Positions 44,843-53,439 are shown, counted from the first letter of the stretch. The stretch: 64,000 nucleotides of DNA from Erwinia aphidicola (GCF_014773485.1 NZ_JACXBP010000001.1:744001-808000), one strand, 5' to 3'. Notes: generated by a model from the sequence alone, not told the origin. A program made the numbers and translations.

Positions 44843-46248
44843 TATTTACTCTCACGCTTCATGGTCATCGGCAGCACCGTGTCGGCATTGTAGCTGCCGC
44901 TGCACTCGGCAGGCCCGCTCAGGCCCTGTTTACACACCAGTTCCGGCATCTGATAGCGCGAACCATCGCTGCATCGCGCTTTCGTGCGGCTGTTAATCAC
45001 CAGGTTGCCGGAGGACATCAGCCCGGCGAATACCTCCACCTTACAGCTAACGCCGTCGCCCTGGGTGATACGCGCCGTCCCTTTGCCATTTTTCAGCTGA
45101 TATTTCAGCATCGGCGGGGTGCCGGTTGGCAGATTTTTCTGCACCAGTACGCGCCAGTTACCGTTAAGGAACTTGGTCGAGCCAATTTTGACCGCATCGG
45201 CAGGCAGCACCAGATCGTCTTTCGCCACCGGGCGCGCGTCTGCGACAGCTTCCACCGCCGGTTCAGCCGCGGTCGCTGCTGCCGGGGCCGCAGCGGGTGT
45301 AACGGCAGCCGGGGCGATAATCGCCGGTGCCAGTGGCAGAGTAGGTGCAGCAGCCGGAGCGACCGGTGCGGCTGGCGCATTCGCAGCTTGCGGTGCGGCA
45401 GGCTCGGGCTGTGCGGCGGGTTCAGGCGCTTTCACCTCTTCAGGCGCTTTATCGCTACAGCTTTTCAGCTGCACGCCAAAGGCAATCAGCAGCACCACGG
45501 CCGGAACAACCCAGCTGTAGCGCAGCCAGGCTTTCATCGGTGGTTTTGCCGCAGGCGTAGCGGGGACCGCCGGGGCTGGCTCAGGTGCGATTGCCTCCGG
45601 CTCGTCAATAATTTCCAACGGCGGAATAGTGGGCATCACTCGCGGCGCGGCGGCGGGTTCAGGGGTAATCAGCGGAGCAATAACCGGCGATACCGTAGCC
45701 GCAGCGGGTGCAGGGGCTGCCGCGACGGGTGCAAGGCGCGACAGGCCGAGCTGCGGCTCATCATCTTCCACTGCGCGCAGGCAGTCGAAAGCGTCCTGGC
45801 GGGATTTTTTATCCAGGCTGACAAAGCCCCAGAAGGTGATCACCGGTTTGCCGCCCACCAGGTAGACATAGTTCTGGTCGGGGAACTGTAACGCCTTGCT
45901 CAGCAGGGCGCCGAACAGCTTCTGGCTCGGCTTATCGGACTGCTGGGCGCGGTCGCTAATCTCTGCCAGCGTGCTCTGGCAGGCGAGCAGGTCATTCAGC
46001 GCTGCCTTGCGTGCGCTGTTGCTGGCGGCGGCCCACGAACTGACTTTGCCATTCACCGGCGAGTACCAGTCCAGGCGGTCGCCCGCGTCGTTAGGCTGCG
46101 GGATCGCCAGGCAGTCGGCCAGCGCAGACTGTTTTCTCAGGCGCAGGGTTTCGCGCAGTTGCAGAGCGGAGAGATAGACCGGTTGCCCGTTCTCCCCCAG
46201 AGCGAGCACAGCATCAAGATTGCCACTGCGTAAGAAGATTTTTGCCAC
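44842..46248 (-). CDS. srfA: SrfA: single-span membrane protein with periplasmic domain
   Basis: This 468-residue first gene of srfABC has four visible parts. They are a cytoplasmic N-terminal domain (1-165, AKIFLRSGNLDAVLALGENG, NYVYLVGGKPVITFWGFV), an acidic/proline-rich stretch (165-240), and one membrane helix (about 243-260, SWVVPAVVLLIAFGVQL). Then come a long Ala/Pro linker (264-345) and a C-terminal domain (350-468) with four or more cysteines (SCKVEVFAG, KARCSDGSRY, VCKQGL, ECSGSYN). The helix orientation should put the linker and cysteine domain in the periplasm, where disulfides can form. It would tether the cytoplasmic SrfB-SrfC ATPase/GTPase pair to the envelope, which is inference. 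Confidence 0.85.
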   Translation of the reverse strand: MAKIFLRSGNLDAVLALGENGQPVYLSALQLRETLRLRKQSALADCLAIPQPNDAGDRLDWYSPVNGKVSSWAAASNSARKAALNDLLACQSTLAEISDRAQQSDKPSQKLFGALLSKALQFPDQNYVYLVGGKPVITFWGFVSLDKKSRQDAFDCLRAVEDDEPQLGLSRLAPVAAAPAPAAATVSPVIAPLITPEPAAAPRVMPTIPPLEIIDEPEAIAPEPAPAVPATPAAKPPMKAWLRYSWVVPAVVLLIAFGVQLKSCSDKAPEEVKAPEPAAQPEPAAPQAANAPAAPVAPAAAPTLPLAPAIIAPAAVTPAAAPAAATAAEPAVEAVADARPVAKDDLVLPADAVKIGSTKFLNGNWRVLVQKNLPTGTPPMLKYQLKNGKGTARITQGDGVSCKVEVFAGLMSSGNLVINSRTKARCSDGSRYQMPELVCKQGLSGPAECSGSYNADTVLPMTMKRESK

Positions 46249-46455
46249 GCAAAAGACCTTATAGTCAGAGTTCGGAAGAAAAAAGCGTGTGTAATCAGAA
46301 TATTTTAACGCTTTGCGACTTAAATCAAATGCGCAAATAAGCGGTGAAACGCAACAGTACTCAGGCTATAGCCGGGCAGGAGCTTGATATCCGGGAGAAT
46401 GAAATGGCGAAATGTGACACGGGTAGTGACAGTGTCACATCAGATAATTGTTAAT
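46249..46455 (-). promoter_or_regulatory. srfABC upstream region with inverted repeat
   Basis: The leader of srfA on the minus strand contains, at 46413-46439, TGTGACAC and GTGTCACA as perfect arms with 11 bases between. Inside it GTGACA-G-TGTCAC (46426-46438) is a second, tight palindrome, so three GTGAC half-sites share the site. The spacing does not fit CRP. It lies about 165 bases before the srfA start and could serve as an operator; the regulator is unknown. Confidence 0.45.
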
Positions 46456-46480
46456 GGGTCAGGCAGGCCTGAGCCTACCC
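46456..46480. repeat. REP-like palindrome, copy H (imperfect)
   Basis: GGGTCAGGCAGGCCTGAGCC is an imperfect palindrome related to copies C, D, E and I, followed by TACCC. It overlaps the last six bases of the acetyltransferase gene on the minus strand. Confidence 0.55.
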
Positions 46481-47101
46481 TTTAAGCGCTGCAATATCAC
46501 CCGCCGTAATTCCAGCAAGATGGGCAGTAATCTTCTCCACTGGCCAGTCCCACCAGGCTAGCGCTTCCAGTTCGGCAATCACCTCATCACTAAAGCGTTT
46601 GCGGATCGCTTGCGCCGGGTTACCGCCCACTATGCTGTACGCCGGGACATCGGAAACCACTACGGAGCGTGAAGAGACGATCGCGCCGTTGCCGATGCTC
46701 ACGCCCGGCATAATCAGGCAGTCATAGCCAATCCAGACATCGTTGCCGATGCAGGTATCGCCTTTGTAAGGCAGGTCGCCGGGTTGCGGAGCTGCGCTTT
46801 CCCAGCCGTTGCCGAAAATAAAAAAGGGAAAGGTCGATATACCAGAGGTCTTATGGTTAGCGCCGTTCATAATGAACTTCACGCCGCGAGCCAGCGCACA
46901 GAATTTGCCAATAACCAGCTTATCGCCGATAAACGGATAGTGATAAAGGACGTTGCGCTCGAAGTTCTCCGCGTCATCAGGATCGTCGTAGTAGGTATAG
47001 TCGCCGATGATGATATTGGGGTTGGTCACGCAATTTTTGATAAAGCAGACCTGGGGAAAGCCAGGGAGTGGATGTTTCTCGCTGGGGTCGGGTCCGTGCA
47101 T
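46475..47101 (-). CDS. Vat/CatB-like O-acetyltransferase (hexapeptide repeat)
   Basis: This 208-residue left-handed beta-helix acetyltransferase belongs to the xenobiotic acetyltransferase group. Signature parts are NIIIGDYTYYDDP, GDKLVIGKFCALARGVKFIMNGANH with the catalytic His, ISTFPFFIFGNGWE, and hexapeptide turns around DTCIGNDVWIGYDCLIMPGVSIGNGAIV and YSIVGGNPAQAIRKRF. Family members acetylate streptogramin A or chloramphenicol, but many chromosomal copies act on unknown substrates, so resistance is not implied. It is divergent from the lipoprotein gene at 47232. Confidence 0.88.
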   Translation of the reverse strand: MHGPDPSEKHPLPGFPQVCFIKNCVTNPNIIIGDYTYYDDPDDAENFERNVLYHYPFIGDKLVIGKFCALARGVKFIMNGANHKTSGISTFPFFIFGNGWESAAPQPGDLPYKGDTCIGNDVWIGYDCLIMPGVSIGNGAIVSSRSVVVSDVPAYSIVGGNPAQAIRKRFSDEVIAELEALAWWDWPVEKITAHLAGITAGDIAALKG

Positions 47102-47231
47102 ATATTCTCCTGAAGCAGTAGCGTAAAGAGAGTGTAATTCAGAGGAAACCGAAGCGCCTCACGCTGTATTCAAACGGGCAGTGACGCTATGATAGCAGCG
47201 CGCCAAATTCGGCAGAGGAGAATTCGCCATA

Positions 47232-47954
47232 ATGTTTTATCGTTTTACGCTGGCAGCGGTTGTTGCCGCCACCACATTGACAGGTTGCGCTGCCTTTAAA
47301 TCTAATACTGCCGTGGCGCCCGTTAGCCAGGCGACGCAGACCGCTGATGCCCCCGCTGCAACAGCCCAGCCCGAACAGCCGGTGCAAACAGAGCAAACCG
47401 CGCCAGCCGAACAGCCGGTGCAGACTACGCCTGTCACTGCGCCCGGCGCCGTCACCGAAGGCAGCCCTGAGGCGACGACAGCTGAGGCAGCAACCGCTCC
47501 GGCAGCGACCGCACCTGACGCGCCAGTAGAAACGGCCAGCGCTCCGACCCCGGCCGAAACGGCCACGCCAACTGCACCTGCCGAACCGGCTAAAGAAGAA
47601 AAGGTCACGGCGGCGCAGGGGACAGCAGCAGTAGCACCGTTCAGCAGCGGCCCAACGCAGATTGATGTTTCGCATATTGTCACCCGCGCGGATGATGGCT
47701 CCTCCATCACGCTGACCATCGACGGTACTGAAGCGGGCATTCTTAAGCGCGGCGAAAAGCGTGCGCTGTTTGTCGAGCCGGGCAAACACAAGGTGGGCGG
47801 CTACGTCCAGACGCTGTTCGGCTTAGGGCGCGTAACCATTCCGGCGGTGGAGATCACCACGGTACCGGGCAAAGTGAAACATGTGGCCTACTCGGTTACC
47901 CGAACCAAGCCTGCATTTGCTGAAGCGCCAGACACCACCAAAACCCCAGGCTGA
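47232..47954 (+). CDS. Lipoprotein with Ala/Pro/Thr-rich linker
   Basis: This 240-residue protein has a lipoprotein signal peptide (lipobox LTGC, Cys19). A low-complexity Ala/Pro/Thr/Glu/Gln stretch occupies about residues 25-135 and includes an exact internal repeat of AEQPVQT. A small folded domain at about 140-225 (TQIDVSHIVTRADDGSSITL, EAGILKRGEKRALFVEPGKH) ends it. The domain resembles PEGA/DUF2846-type beta modules found on envelope lipoproteins. The linker is long enough to reach through the peptidoglycan. Function unknown. It ends at a strong bidirectional terminator. Confidence 0.75.
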   Translation: MFYRFTLAAVVAATTLTGCAAFKSNTAVAPVSQATQTADAPAATAQPEQPVQTEQTAPAEQPVQTTPVTAPGAVTEGSPEATTAEAATAPAATAPDAPVETASAPTPAETATPTAPAEPAKEEKVTAAQGTAAVAPFSSGPTQIDVSHIVTRADDGSSITLTIDGTEAGILKRGEKRALFVEPGKHKVGGYVQTLFGLGRVTIPAVEITTVPGKVKHVAYSVTRTKPAFAEAPDTTKTPG

Positions 47955-47980
47955 TATTACTCTCAGCGGAGTGAACAGCA

Positions 47981-48015
47981 AAAAAAAAGGCCGATCCTCA
48001 GGATCGGCCTTTTTG
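47981..48015. terminator. Bidirectional terminator between the lipoprotein gene and mqo
   Basis: Nine As, GGCCGATCC, TCA-type loop, GGATCGGCC, then TTTTT. Both strands present a GC-rich stem followed by a T-run, serving the two convergent genes. Confidence 0.9.
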
Positions 48016-48028
48016 GTTGGCGGGGAAC

Positions 48029-49684
48029 TTACAGCGCCATATCGTGCTGCGGGTTCTCTGCGCGTTTCTCAGCGGGAGCAGCAGCAGGGGCGTTCTGCTC
48101 ACCGTTCATGTTGATCACCGGCGGCTTCACCAGCTGCAGGGTGGCTGCGGTGTCATCCCACACTTGCTGGGTCAGCGGCGTGTTGCCGTTCAGCTGCTGG
48201 CCATAGCTCGGCACGATAGTGCGGATTTTGCTCTGCCACTCAGGAGAGTTGAACTGCTCCGGGAACAGCTTTTTGATCACGTTGAGCGCGATAGGGGCCG
48301 CAGTGGACGCGCCCGGTGAAGCGCCCAGCAGGGCCGCGACGGTTTTCTGCTGATCGGTCACAATTTCCGTACCCAGCTTCAGCACGCCACCTTTATCGGC
48401 ATCCTTCTTGATGATCTGCACGCGCTGACCTGCCTGGATCAGTTTCCAGTCCTCTTTACGCGCGTCCGGGTAGTACTCTTTCAGCGCGGCGAAGCGGTCG
48501 TCGTCATTCAGCATCACCTGACCAATCAGGTATTTCACCAGGTCAAAGTTATCCAGGCCGACGTGCGTCATTGGCATGAAGTTGCTGGTGGTGGTGGTGC
48601 CCAGCAGATCGAAGATCGAACCATTTTTCAGGAACTTGGTAGAGAAGGTGGCAAACGGCCCGAACAGCACCACGCGCTTACCGTCAAGGTAGCGGGCATC
48701 CAGGTGTGGAACGGACATCGGTGGTGCGCCCACTGAAGCCTGACCGTATACTTTTTCCTGATGCTGTTTAGTAATTTCCGGGTTTTCAGTGACCAGGAAG
48801 GAGCCGCCCACCGGGAAGCCTGCATAGTTATCCGCTTCCGGAATACCGGTTTTCTGCAGCAGCTTCAGCGCGCCGCCGCCGGCACCGATAAACACATATT
48901 TCGCATCGATGCTGTGCTCTTCACCGCTGTTAACGTCTTTAACCGTCACATGCCAGGAGTTATCGGCATTGCGCTTAAATTCGGTAGCCTCGGTCGAGGT
49001 TTCAAGGGTGAAGTTTTTATCTTTCTTCAGGCTGCCGATCAGCTGACGGGTGATCTCGCCGTAGTTGACATCGGTTCCCACCGGGGTCCAGGTAGCGGCC
49101 ACTTTCTGCTGTGGGTCGCGACCGGCAATCACCAGCGGTGCCCACTGCTTGATCTGGTTCTGGTCGGTAGAGAACTTCATGCCCTGGAACAGGGTAGTCT
49201 GCTGCAGTGCCTGGTAGCGCTTGGTCAGATACTCGACGTTCTTATCACCCCAGACGAAGCTCATATGCGGCGTCGAGTTGATGAAAGAGTGCGGGTCGTT
49301 GAGCACGCCGCGTTTCACCTGAGCGGTCCAGAACTGGCGCGAGATCATAAACTGTTCGTTGATATCCAGCGCTTTGCTGACATCAATTGAACCATCAGCA
49401 CGTTCCGGCGTGTAGTTCAGCTCCATGTTCGCAGAGTGGCCGGTCCCGGCGTTGTTCCAGCCGTTCGATGATTCGAGTGCGACACCATCCAGCTTCTCTA
49501 CCATCAGCTGTTTCCAGCCTGGCTGAAGTTCCTGTAACCAGGTTCCTAAGGAAGCGCTCATGATACCGCCGCCAATCAACAGCACGTCGGTTTTCTGTGG
49601 AGCAGGGGTTTCAGCATGCAGTGCAGTAGATACCAGCAGAGCAGACAGAGAAAGCAGGGGAATTGTTTTTCTAAATTTAGACAT
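48029..49684 (-). CDS. mqo: Malate:quinone oxidoreductase
   Basis: This 551-residue FAD-dependent enzyme oxidises malate to oxaloacetate and passes electrons to quinone. It is close to E. coli Mqo in sequence and length: FAD motif [107 protein letters not shown] and [17 protein letters not shown]. Like E. coli Mqo it begins with a hydrophobic signal-like segment ([16 protein letters not shown]), although the enzyme is known as a membrane-associated one. A Pro/Ala-rich tail precedes the C-terminus DMAL. Monocistronic. Confidence 0.96.
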   Translation of the reverse strand: MSKFRKTIPLLSLSALLVSTALHAETPAPQKTDVLLIGGGIMSASLGTWLQELQPGWKQLMVEKLDGVALESSNGWNNAGTGHSANMELNYTPERADGSIDVSKALDINEQFMISRQFWTAQVKRGVLNDPHSFINSTPHMSFVWGDKNVEYLTKRYQALQQTTLFQGMKFSTDQNQIKQWAPLVIAGRDPQQKVAATWTPVGTDVNYGEITRQLIGSLKKDKNFTLETSTEATEFKRNADNSWHVTVKDVNSGEEHSIDAKYVFIGAGGGALKLLQKTGIPEADNYAGFPVGGSFLVTENPEITKQHQEKVYGQASVGAPPMSVPHLDARYLDGKRVVLFGPFATFSTKFLKNGSIFDLLGTTTTSNFMPMTHVGLDNFDLVKYLIGQVMLNDDDRFAALKEYYPDARKEDWKLIQAGQRVQIIKKDADKGGVLKLGTEIVTDQQKTVAALLGASPGASTAAPIALNVIKKLFPEQFNSPEWQSKIRTIVPSYGQQLNGNTPLTQQVWDDTAATLQLVKPPVINMNGEQNAPAAAPAEKRAENPQHDMAL

Positions 49685-50271
49685 AGCAGTGAGAGATATC
49701 TATATAGGTTTCAAAATTGAGGCGATATTTTAACGAACTTAGATGAAAAGTTAAGAATTATTTGCAGCTTTTAATTTAAACACGATTGATAGGGTTAAAT
49801 TTAACAATTCAATTATTCGGCTAAATTTTAAAAAGCGTTAATTATCAATGCCATGCCTCGATTTTAAATAGGCATGCTATCGTTACTGCTATCTGCAGGC
49901 TTTAACTGAATTAGTGGTTACTCTAATTACATAACGCTGACTATAATTAATAAACCGTGCCACTTTTATAACTAAGCCATTAATTGGTCGACTAATTATC
50001 CGGTTGAGAAAATCGCTTCAGTCAGCATAATTATCATTAAGTGCCATATCCCGGCATTTAATTTCCTCCGGCCAGACCCGGTGTCGCGATTTTCCCGCCG
50101 CCGTTTGATGCCGAAGGTGTTTATAATTTGAGTTAACTCAGTAGCGTGACTCACGATAAACTTCACTGGGTCAGGGTTAAGCGCAGAAACAGCGAAATTT
50201 TTTTAAAATTTCCGAATAAAAGTGGCGATGGCGCGTTAACCGATCAACATCCACAAACGGAAACCTACTGT
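49685..50271. other. AT-rich intergenic region between mqo and the cytochrome b561 remnant
   Basis: These 587 bases hold no convincing gene. The part next to mqo is AT-rich and should carry its promoter. Farther right, TGAGTTAACTCA (50129-50140) is a perfect 12-base palindrome next to a TATAAT (50122-50127), so it may be the promoter and operator of the sigma factor operon. The size of the gap and the gutted gene that follows suggest that sequence was deleted here. Confidence 0.5.
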
Positions 50272-50456
50272 ATGTCTGCCATTGCCACTTCCCGCGCGCG
50301 TCAGCGCTATGATGCTTTCACCCTGACGCTGCACTGGCTGACCGCTGCCAGCGTGATCTTCCTGTTAGTTTCTTCGGCCTGTTTGATATTCCGGGCTGGA
50401 TTACCGTCGATCCCGCGCTGCGCCGTATGATGCCTCAAGCTGCCCGGAGGGCGTGA
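50272..50456 (+). pseudogene. Cytochrome b561-like gene with internal deletions
   Basis: The frame opens ATSRARQRYDAFTLTLHWLT followed by AASVIFLL, the first helix of a di-heme cytochrome b561-like protein with its heme-ligand His. It then shifts. In the next frame SFFGLFDIPGWITVDP matches a segment well inside the family, and ALRRMMP matches the C-terminal end (LRRMLP-like). About 180 residues are normal; here some 60 codons in two frames remain, so at least the middle helices and the other heme ligands are lost. The final frame ends at TGA 50454-50456, overlapping the GTG of the sigma gene, so the original translational link to the sigma factor survives. Confidence 0.75.
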
Positions 50457-50974
50457 AAATTACCCATAGTGAAGTACGGCAACAGCTGGCCGCCCATCTG
50501 TCGCGCCTGTGGCGTTACGGTATGGTGCTGTCCCGCAATCGCGACGTCGCCGAGGAGCTGGTGCAGTCCACCTGCGTGCGGGCGCTGGAGCGCAGCGCGC
50601 AGTATCAATCCGGTACACGCATCGACAGGTGGCTGTTTACCATTCTGCACTCGGTATGGATCAGCGACCTGCGGGCGCAGCGGGTGCGCGCCGGGCAGGG
50701 GTTCGTCGACAGCGACGATCTGCACGCGCCTGGCAGTCAGCCGCAGGACGAGCAACGCAGGCAGTATCAGAAGGTGATGCAGCGCGTCGGGCAACTGCCG
50801 GAAGCCCAGCGCAACGCCGTTTTTTTGGTCTATGTCGAAGGATTTACCTATCAGGAAGCCGCCGAAACGCTGATGGTGCCTGTCGGGACGATCATGAGCC
50901 GTCTGGCGGCCGCCAGGGCCACGCTGGCCAGGCAGACGTCGCAGGCGGCGCCCGTACAGGAGAAACACCGGTGA
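50453..50974 (+). CDS. ECF-type RNA polymerase sigma factor
   Basis: This 173-residue group IV sigma factor contains region 2 (LWRYGMVLSRNRDVAEELVQ, STCVRALERSAQY, DRWLFTILHSVWISDLR) and region 4 (LPEAQRNAVFLVYVEGFTYQ, EAAETLMVPVGTIMSRL). It starts at GTG 50453 with GGAGG five bases before and overlaps the cytochrome remnant. Its stop overlaps the anti-sigma start (GTGA). In related enterobacteria I recall such pairs beside a catalase-like peroxidase and a cytochrome b561, suggesting control of oxidative functions; here those targets seem lost, so the present regulon is unclear. Confidence 0.88.
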   Translation: MKITHSEVRQQLAAHLSRLWRYGMVLSRNRDVAEELVQSTCVRALERSAQYQSGTRIDRWLFTILHSVWISDLRAQRVRAGQGFVDSDDLHAPGSQPQDEQRRQYQKVMQRVGQLPEAQRNAVFLVYVEGFTYQEAAETLMVPVGTIMSRLAAARATLARQTSQAAPVQEKHR

Positions 50975-51771
50975 AGAGAGAACATATTACCGCGCCCTAC
51001 AGCGATGAGGCGATCGTCGCCTGGCTGGATGGCGAAATGAGCGCGGCAGACTCTGCGGCATTTGAACAGCAGCTAAAGCGCGATGAACCGCTGTCAGCCC
51101 GCACCGCTGAACTGATGAGAAGCAATCAGCCGTTTGCAGAAGCATTTGAAGGCTTGCTGGAAGCCGCACCAGAGGAGAGGATGGAGCGGCATCTGGCACA
51201 ACTGCTGGCCCGGACGCCCCCCGCGCCTGCGCAGCACAGGGGACAAGTCAGCCGCCGCGCGCTGATCGCCGCCTCACTCAGCTTTTTGTTTATCGGTTCC
51301 GGTATCGGTTATTTCGCCCGTCCGGAAAGCGCCTCGCGCCGCGAAAGCGGCAGGATCCGCGACCTCGAAGCGCAATATATGTCGTTGTACAGCACTCAGA
51401 CGCTGGCGGATGTCGATAATTCGCCGCCGGTGATTGCGCGCTCGCTGGAGAGAACCGCCCGCGAGATGGGCCTGCGGCTCAGCGCACAGCAGCTGGCGTT
51501 ACCCGATGCTGAGCTAAAAAGCATACGCCTGCTGCGCTATGACGACGCTTCAATCGCGCAGATCGTCTGGGATCGCGCCAGCGAGGGTCCGATGGCGCTG
51601 TGTATTTCCCGCGAGCAGCATCAAAATCTCACCCCGGTGCAGGATGAAAAGCGCCACGGTATGAATCTCGCCTGGTGGTATGCCGAAGGTTATCAGTACG
51701 TATTGATTGGCCGCAGCCCGACGCAGCAGATGCAGCAGCGGGCAGGGCAGCTGCGGCAGAGTCTCTCGTAG
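50971..51771 (+). CDS. Membrane-anchored anti-sigma factor
   Basis: This 266-residue partner of the ECF sigma factor has a cytoplasmic N-terminal sigma-binding region (APYSDEAIVAWLDGEMSAAD to LAQLLA). One membrane helix (about residues 90-110, ALIAASLSFLFIGSGIGYFA) and a periplasmic domain ending in YAEGYQYVLIGRSP follow. There is no zinc-binding HxxxCxxC, so it is of the ASD-only type. I start it at GTG 50971 (AGGAG nine bases before, overlap with the sigma stop). An earlier in-frame ATG at 50509 would read antisense-like sequence within the sigma gene and is rejected. Confidence 0.85.
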   Translation: MKREHITAPYSDEAIVAWLDGEMSAADSAAFEQQLKRDEPLSARTAELMRSNQPFAEAFEGLLEAAPEERMERHLAQLLARTPPAPAQHRGQVSRRALIAASLSFLFIGSGIGYFARPESASRRESGRIRDLEAQYMSLYSTQTLADVDNSPPVIARSLERTAREMGLRLSAQQLALPDAELKSIRLLRYDDASIAQIVWDRASEGPMALCISREQHQNLTPVQDEKRHGMNLAWWYAEGYQYVLIGRSPTQQMQQRAGQLRQSLS

Positions 51772-51772
51772 C

Positions 51773-51800
51773 GGTCAGGCATGCCTGACCCGACGCGTAG
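51773..51800 (+). repeat. REP-like palindrome, copy I
   Basis: GGTCAGGCATGCCTGACC (51773-51790) is a perfect palindrome starting two bases after the anti-sigma stop, followed by CGACGCGTAG. It shares its core with copy C. Confidence 0.7.
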
Positions 51801-51938
51801 AGTAGGTAGCAATCCCAGGATAATGCCAACCTTATTGCTTTCCGCCTGCCGTGAACTACGCTTTTCAGGTAGGACACGGCTGCGCTTGTTAGCCGACTAA
51901 TTAAAAACATAATATTCGATAACTCTGAGGATTTAACC

Positions 51939-52214
51939 ATGATGCTTAAGACTAAGCTGGCCACTGCTGCGGTATTGTTATTCTCACTTAATGCTTATTC
52001 AGCGGAGCTGATGACGAAAGTCGACTTCGACAAAGTTTCTCTTCAGTATGAAAAAGTGGGGGATATCTCTGTTGCGGATGAATCTTCCACAATTGATGCA
52101 AGAGAGGCACTCAAGGCAGAAGCGGAAAAACTGGGGGCGGATATTTACGTCATTACCTCTGCCAATGAGAAAAAGAAAGTGCGTGCTACTGCAGTCGCTT
52201 ACAAGAAAAAATAA
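51939..52214 (+). CDS. Small periplasmic YdgH/BhsA/McbA-like protein
   Basis: This 91-residue secreted protein has a signal peptide (LKTKLATAAVLLFSLNAYSA) and one DUF1471 domain. FDKVSLQYEKVGDISVAD, REALKAEAEKLGADIYVITS and KVRATAVAYKKK are typical of the BhsA/McbA/YhcN family. E. coli members are induced by stress and affect biofilm and envelope permeability. Two adjacent ATG codons (51939, 51942) follow GAGGATTTAACC; either may be used. Monocistronic. Confidence 0.87.
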   Translation: MMLKTKLATAAVLLFSLNAYSAELMTKVDFDKVSLQYEKVGDISVADESSTIDAREALKAEAEKLGADIYVITSANEKKKVRATAVAYKKK

Positions 52215-52225
52215 TCGGTCATGTC

Positions 52226-52255
52226 GGGGTCGACCTTTTTTTTCGGTCGACCCGC
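52226..52255 (+). repeat. REP-like palindrome, copy J
   Basis: CGGGGTCGACC, a TTTTTTTTC spacer and GGTCGACCCG. The arms are perfect, it lies between convergent genes, and the T-run is in the loop, as in copies A, G, L and M. The GTAG head is altered to GTCG. Confidence 0.75.
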
Positions 52256-52290
52256 TATTGACGATGACGCTCAAGGCATATAAAACTCTG

Positions 52291-53439
52291 TTAATGCTGC
52301 GTCAGAGTCTGGATGATCTTATTCGCCGCTTCCACCCTTGCCGGGTTTGGATAAGTTTTATTTGCCAGCATCACAATCCCGACTTTCTGCTGCGGAATAA
52401 AGGCAATATAGCTGCCGAAGCCGTTGGTGCTGCCGGTTTTATGCACCCAGGATTGCGCTTCAGCCTTTCCGGCTGGCGTTAACACCTCGACGGCGTGCGG
52501 CTTGAGCGCCACCCCATTGTCGCTGGCAGCAATCACTTCTTTGGCATCCACCGGCCAGTGATAGATTTCCCACCCTAAGCCCTGATACCCGTTGCCCACG
52601 CGCAGATAGCGCGCCTGGCTGGTGAGGATTGCCTGCTTCACGGCGGGCGTGCTGTCCGGGTCGATATTCGCCTGCAGATATTTCGCCATATCCTGCACGC
52701 TGGTTTTCACTCCGTAGGCTTCCGCATCCAGCATGCCCGCTGAAACGCGCACCGGCTTACCGTCGCGATATCCCCACGCGTAATTTTTCTGCTGCGCCGC
52801 AGGCACATCAATATAGGTGTGCGTCATCTTCAGCGGTTGCAGCACGTTGTTGTGCAGATAGTCGGCAAAGCTCAGCCCGCTGTTTTTCACCGCCAGTAAA
52901 CCAAACAGCCCGATGCTGGCGTTGGAGTAGCTGCGCATCGTGCCGGGCTGCCATTCAGGCTGCCACTGCTGATAGTAGTGCCACAGCGCCTGCTGGTCGG
53001 TCACCGCATCCGGCACCTGCAGCGGCAGCCCGCCCGCGGTGTAGGTGGCGAGGTTTAGCATAGTGATGTGCTGCCACTGCGGCGTGTTGAGCTGCGGCGC
53101 GTATTTCACCGCCGGGTCGGTGAGCTTCACCAGACCGCTGTTAATCGCTGCGCCTGCGGCGATACCGGTAAAGGTCTTGCTGACGGAACCCAGCTCGAAC
53201 AGGGTATCCGCCGTGACCGGGCGCTTGGCCTCGATGTCGGCTTCGCCGTAGCTATAGAGATGGCTTTTGCCCTGATACACCACGGCGACGGCCATGCCGG
53301 GGATCGCCTGCTGGGCCATTAAGGGTTTGATGGTGTCATTGACGATCTGGTCGAGCTGCGCGTTATTCAGCGGGGCCGCTAACAGCGAAAAGCTGGAAAG
53401 GGTGCCAGCAATCAAGATCGGGAGAAGGTTTTTTTTCAT
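52291..53439 (-). CDS. ampC: Class C beta-lactamase
   Basis: This 382-residue periplasmic cephalosporinase has a signal peptide (MKKNLLPILIAGTLSSFSLLAA), the nucleophile motif SVSK (85-88 of the precursor), YSN (171-173) and the KTG triad in VHKTGSTNGFGSYIAF. The length is that of enterobacterial AmpC. I use ATG 53439; an in-frame ATG 37 codons upstream would run through the control region. It is divergent from ampR, the inducible arrangement of Enterobacter and Citrobacter, so induction by cell-wall fragments is expected. Confidence 0.95.
   Translation of the reverse strand: MKKNLLPILIAGTLSSFSLLAAPLNNAQLDQIVNDTIKPLMAQQAIPGMAVAVVYQGKSHLYSYGEADIEAKRPVTADTLFELGSVSKTFTGIAAGAAINSGLVKLTDPAVKYAPQLNTPQWQHITMLNLATYTAGGLPLQVPDAVTDQQALWHYYQQWQPEWQPGTMRSYSNASIGLFGLLAVKNSGLSFADYLHNNVLQPLKMTHTYIDVPAAQQKNYAWGYRDGKPVRVSAGMLDAEAYGVKTSVQDMAKYLQANIDPDSTPAVKQAILTSQARYLRVGNGYQGLGWEIYHWPVDAKEVIAASDNGVALKPHAVEVLTPAGKAEAQSWVHKTGSTNGFGSYIAFIPQQKVGIVMLANKTYPNPARVEAANKIIQTLTQH

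Noticed and set aside
46413..46439. CRP site upstream of srfA (TGTGA and TCACA).
   Set aside because: The half-sites are 17 bases apart instead of 6, so the CRP dimer would not fit. Kept only as an unassigned palindrome.
50509..50970. N-terminal extension of the anti-sigma gene to ATG 50509.
   Set aside because: It would lie wholly inside the sigma gene in another frame. GTG 50971 has AGGAG and the usual stop-start overlap.
52291..53439. AmpC and the Vat/CatB-like acetyltransferase as acquired resistance genes.
   Set aside because: ampC-ampR has the native chromosomal arrangement, no mobile element flanks either gene, and codon use looks like the neighbourhood.
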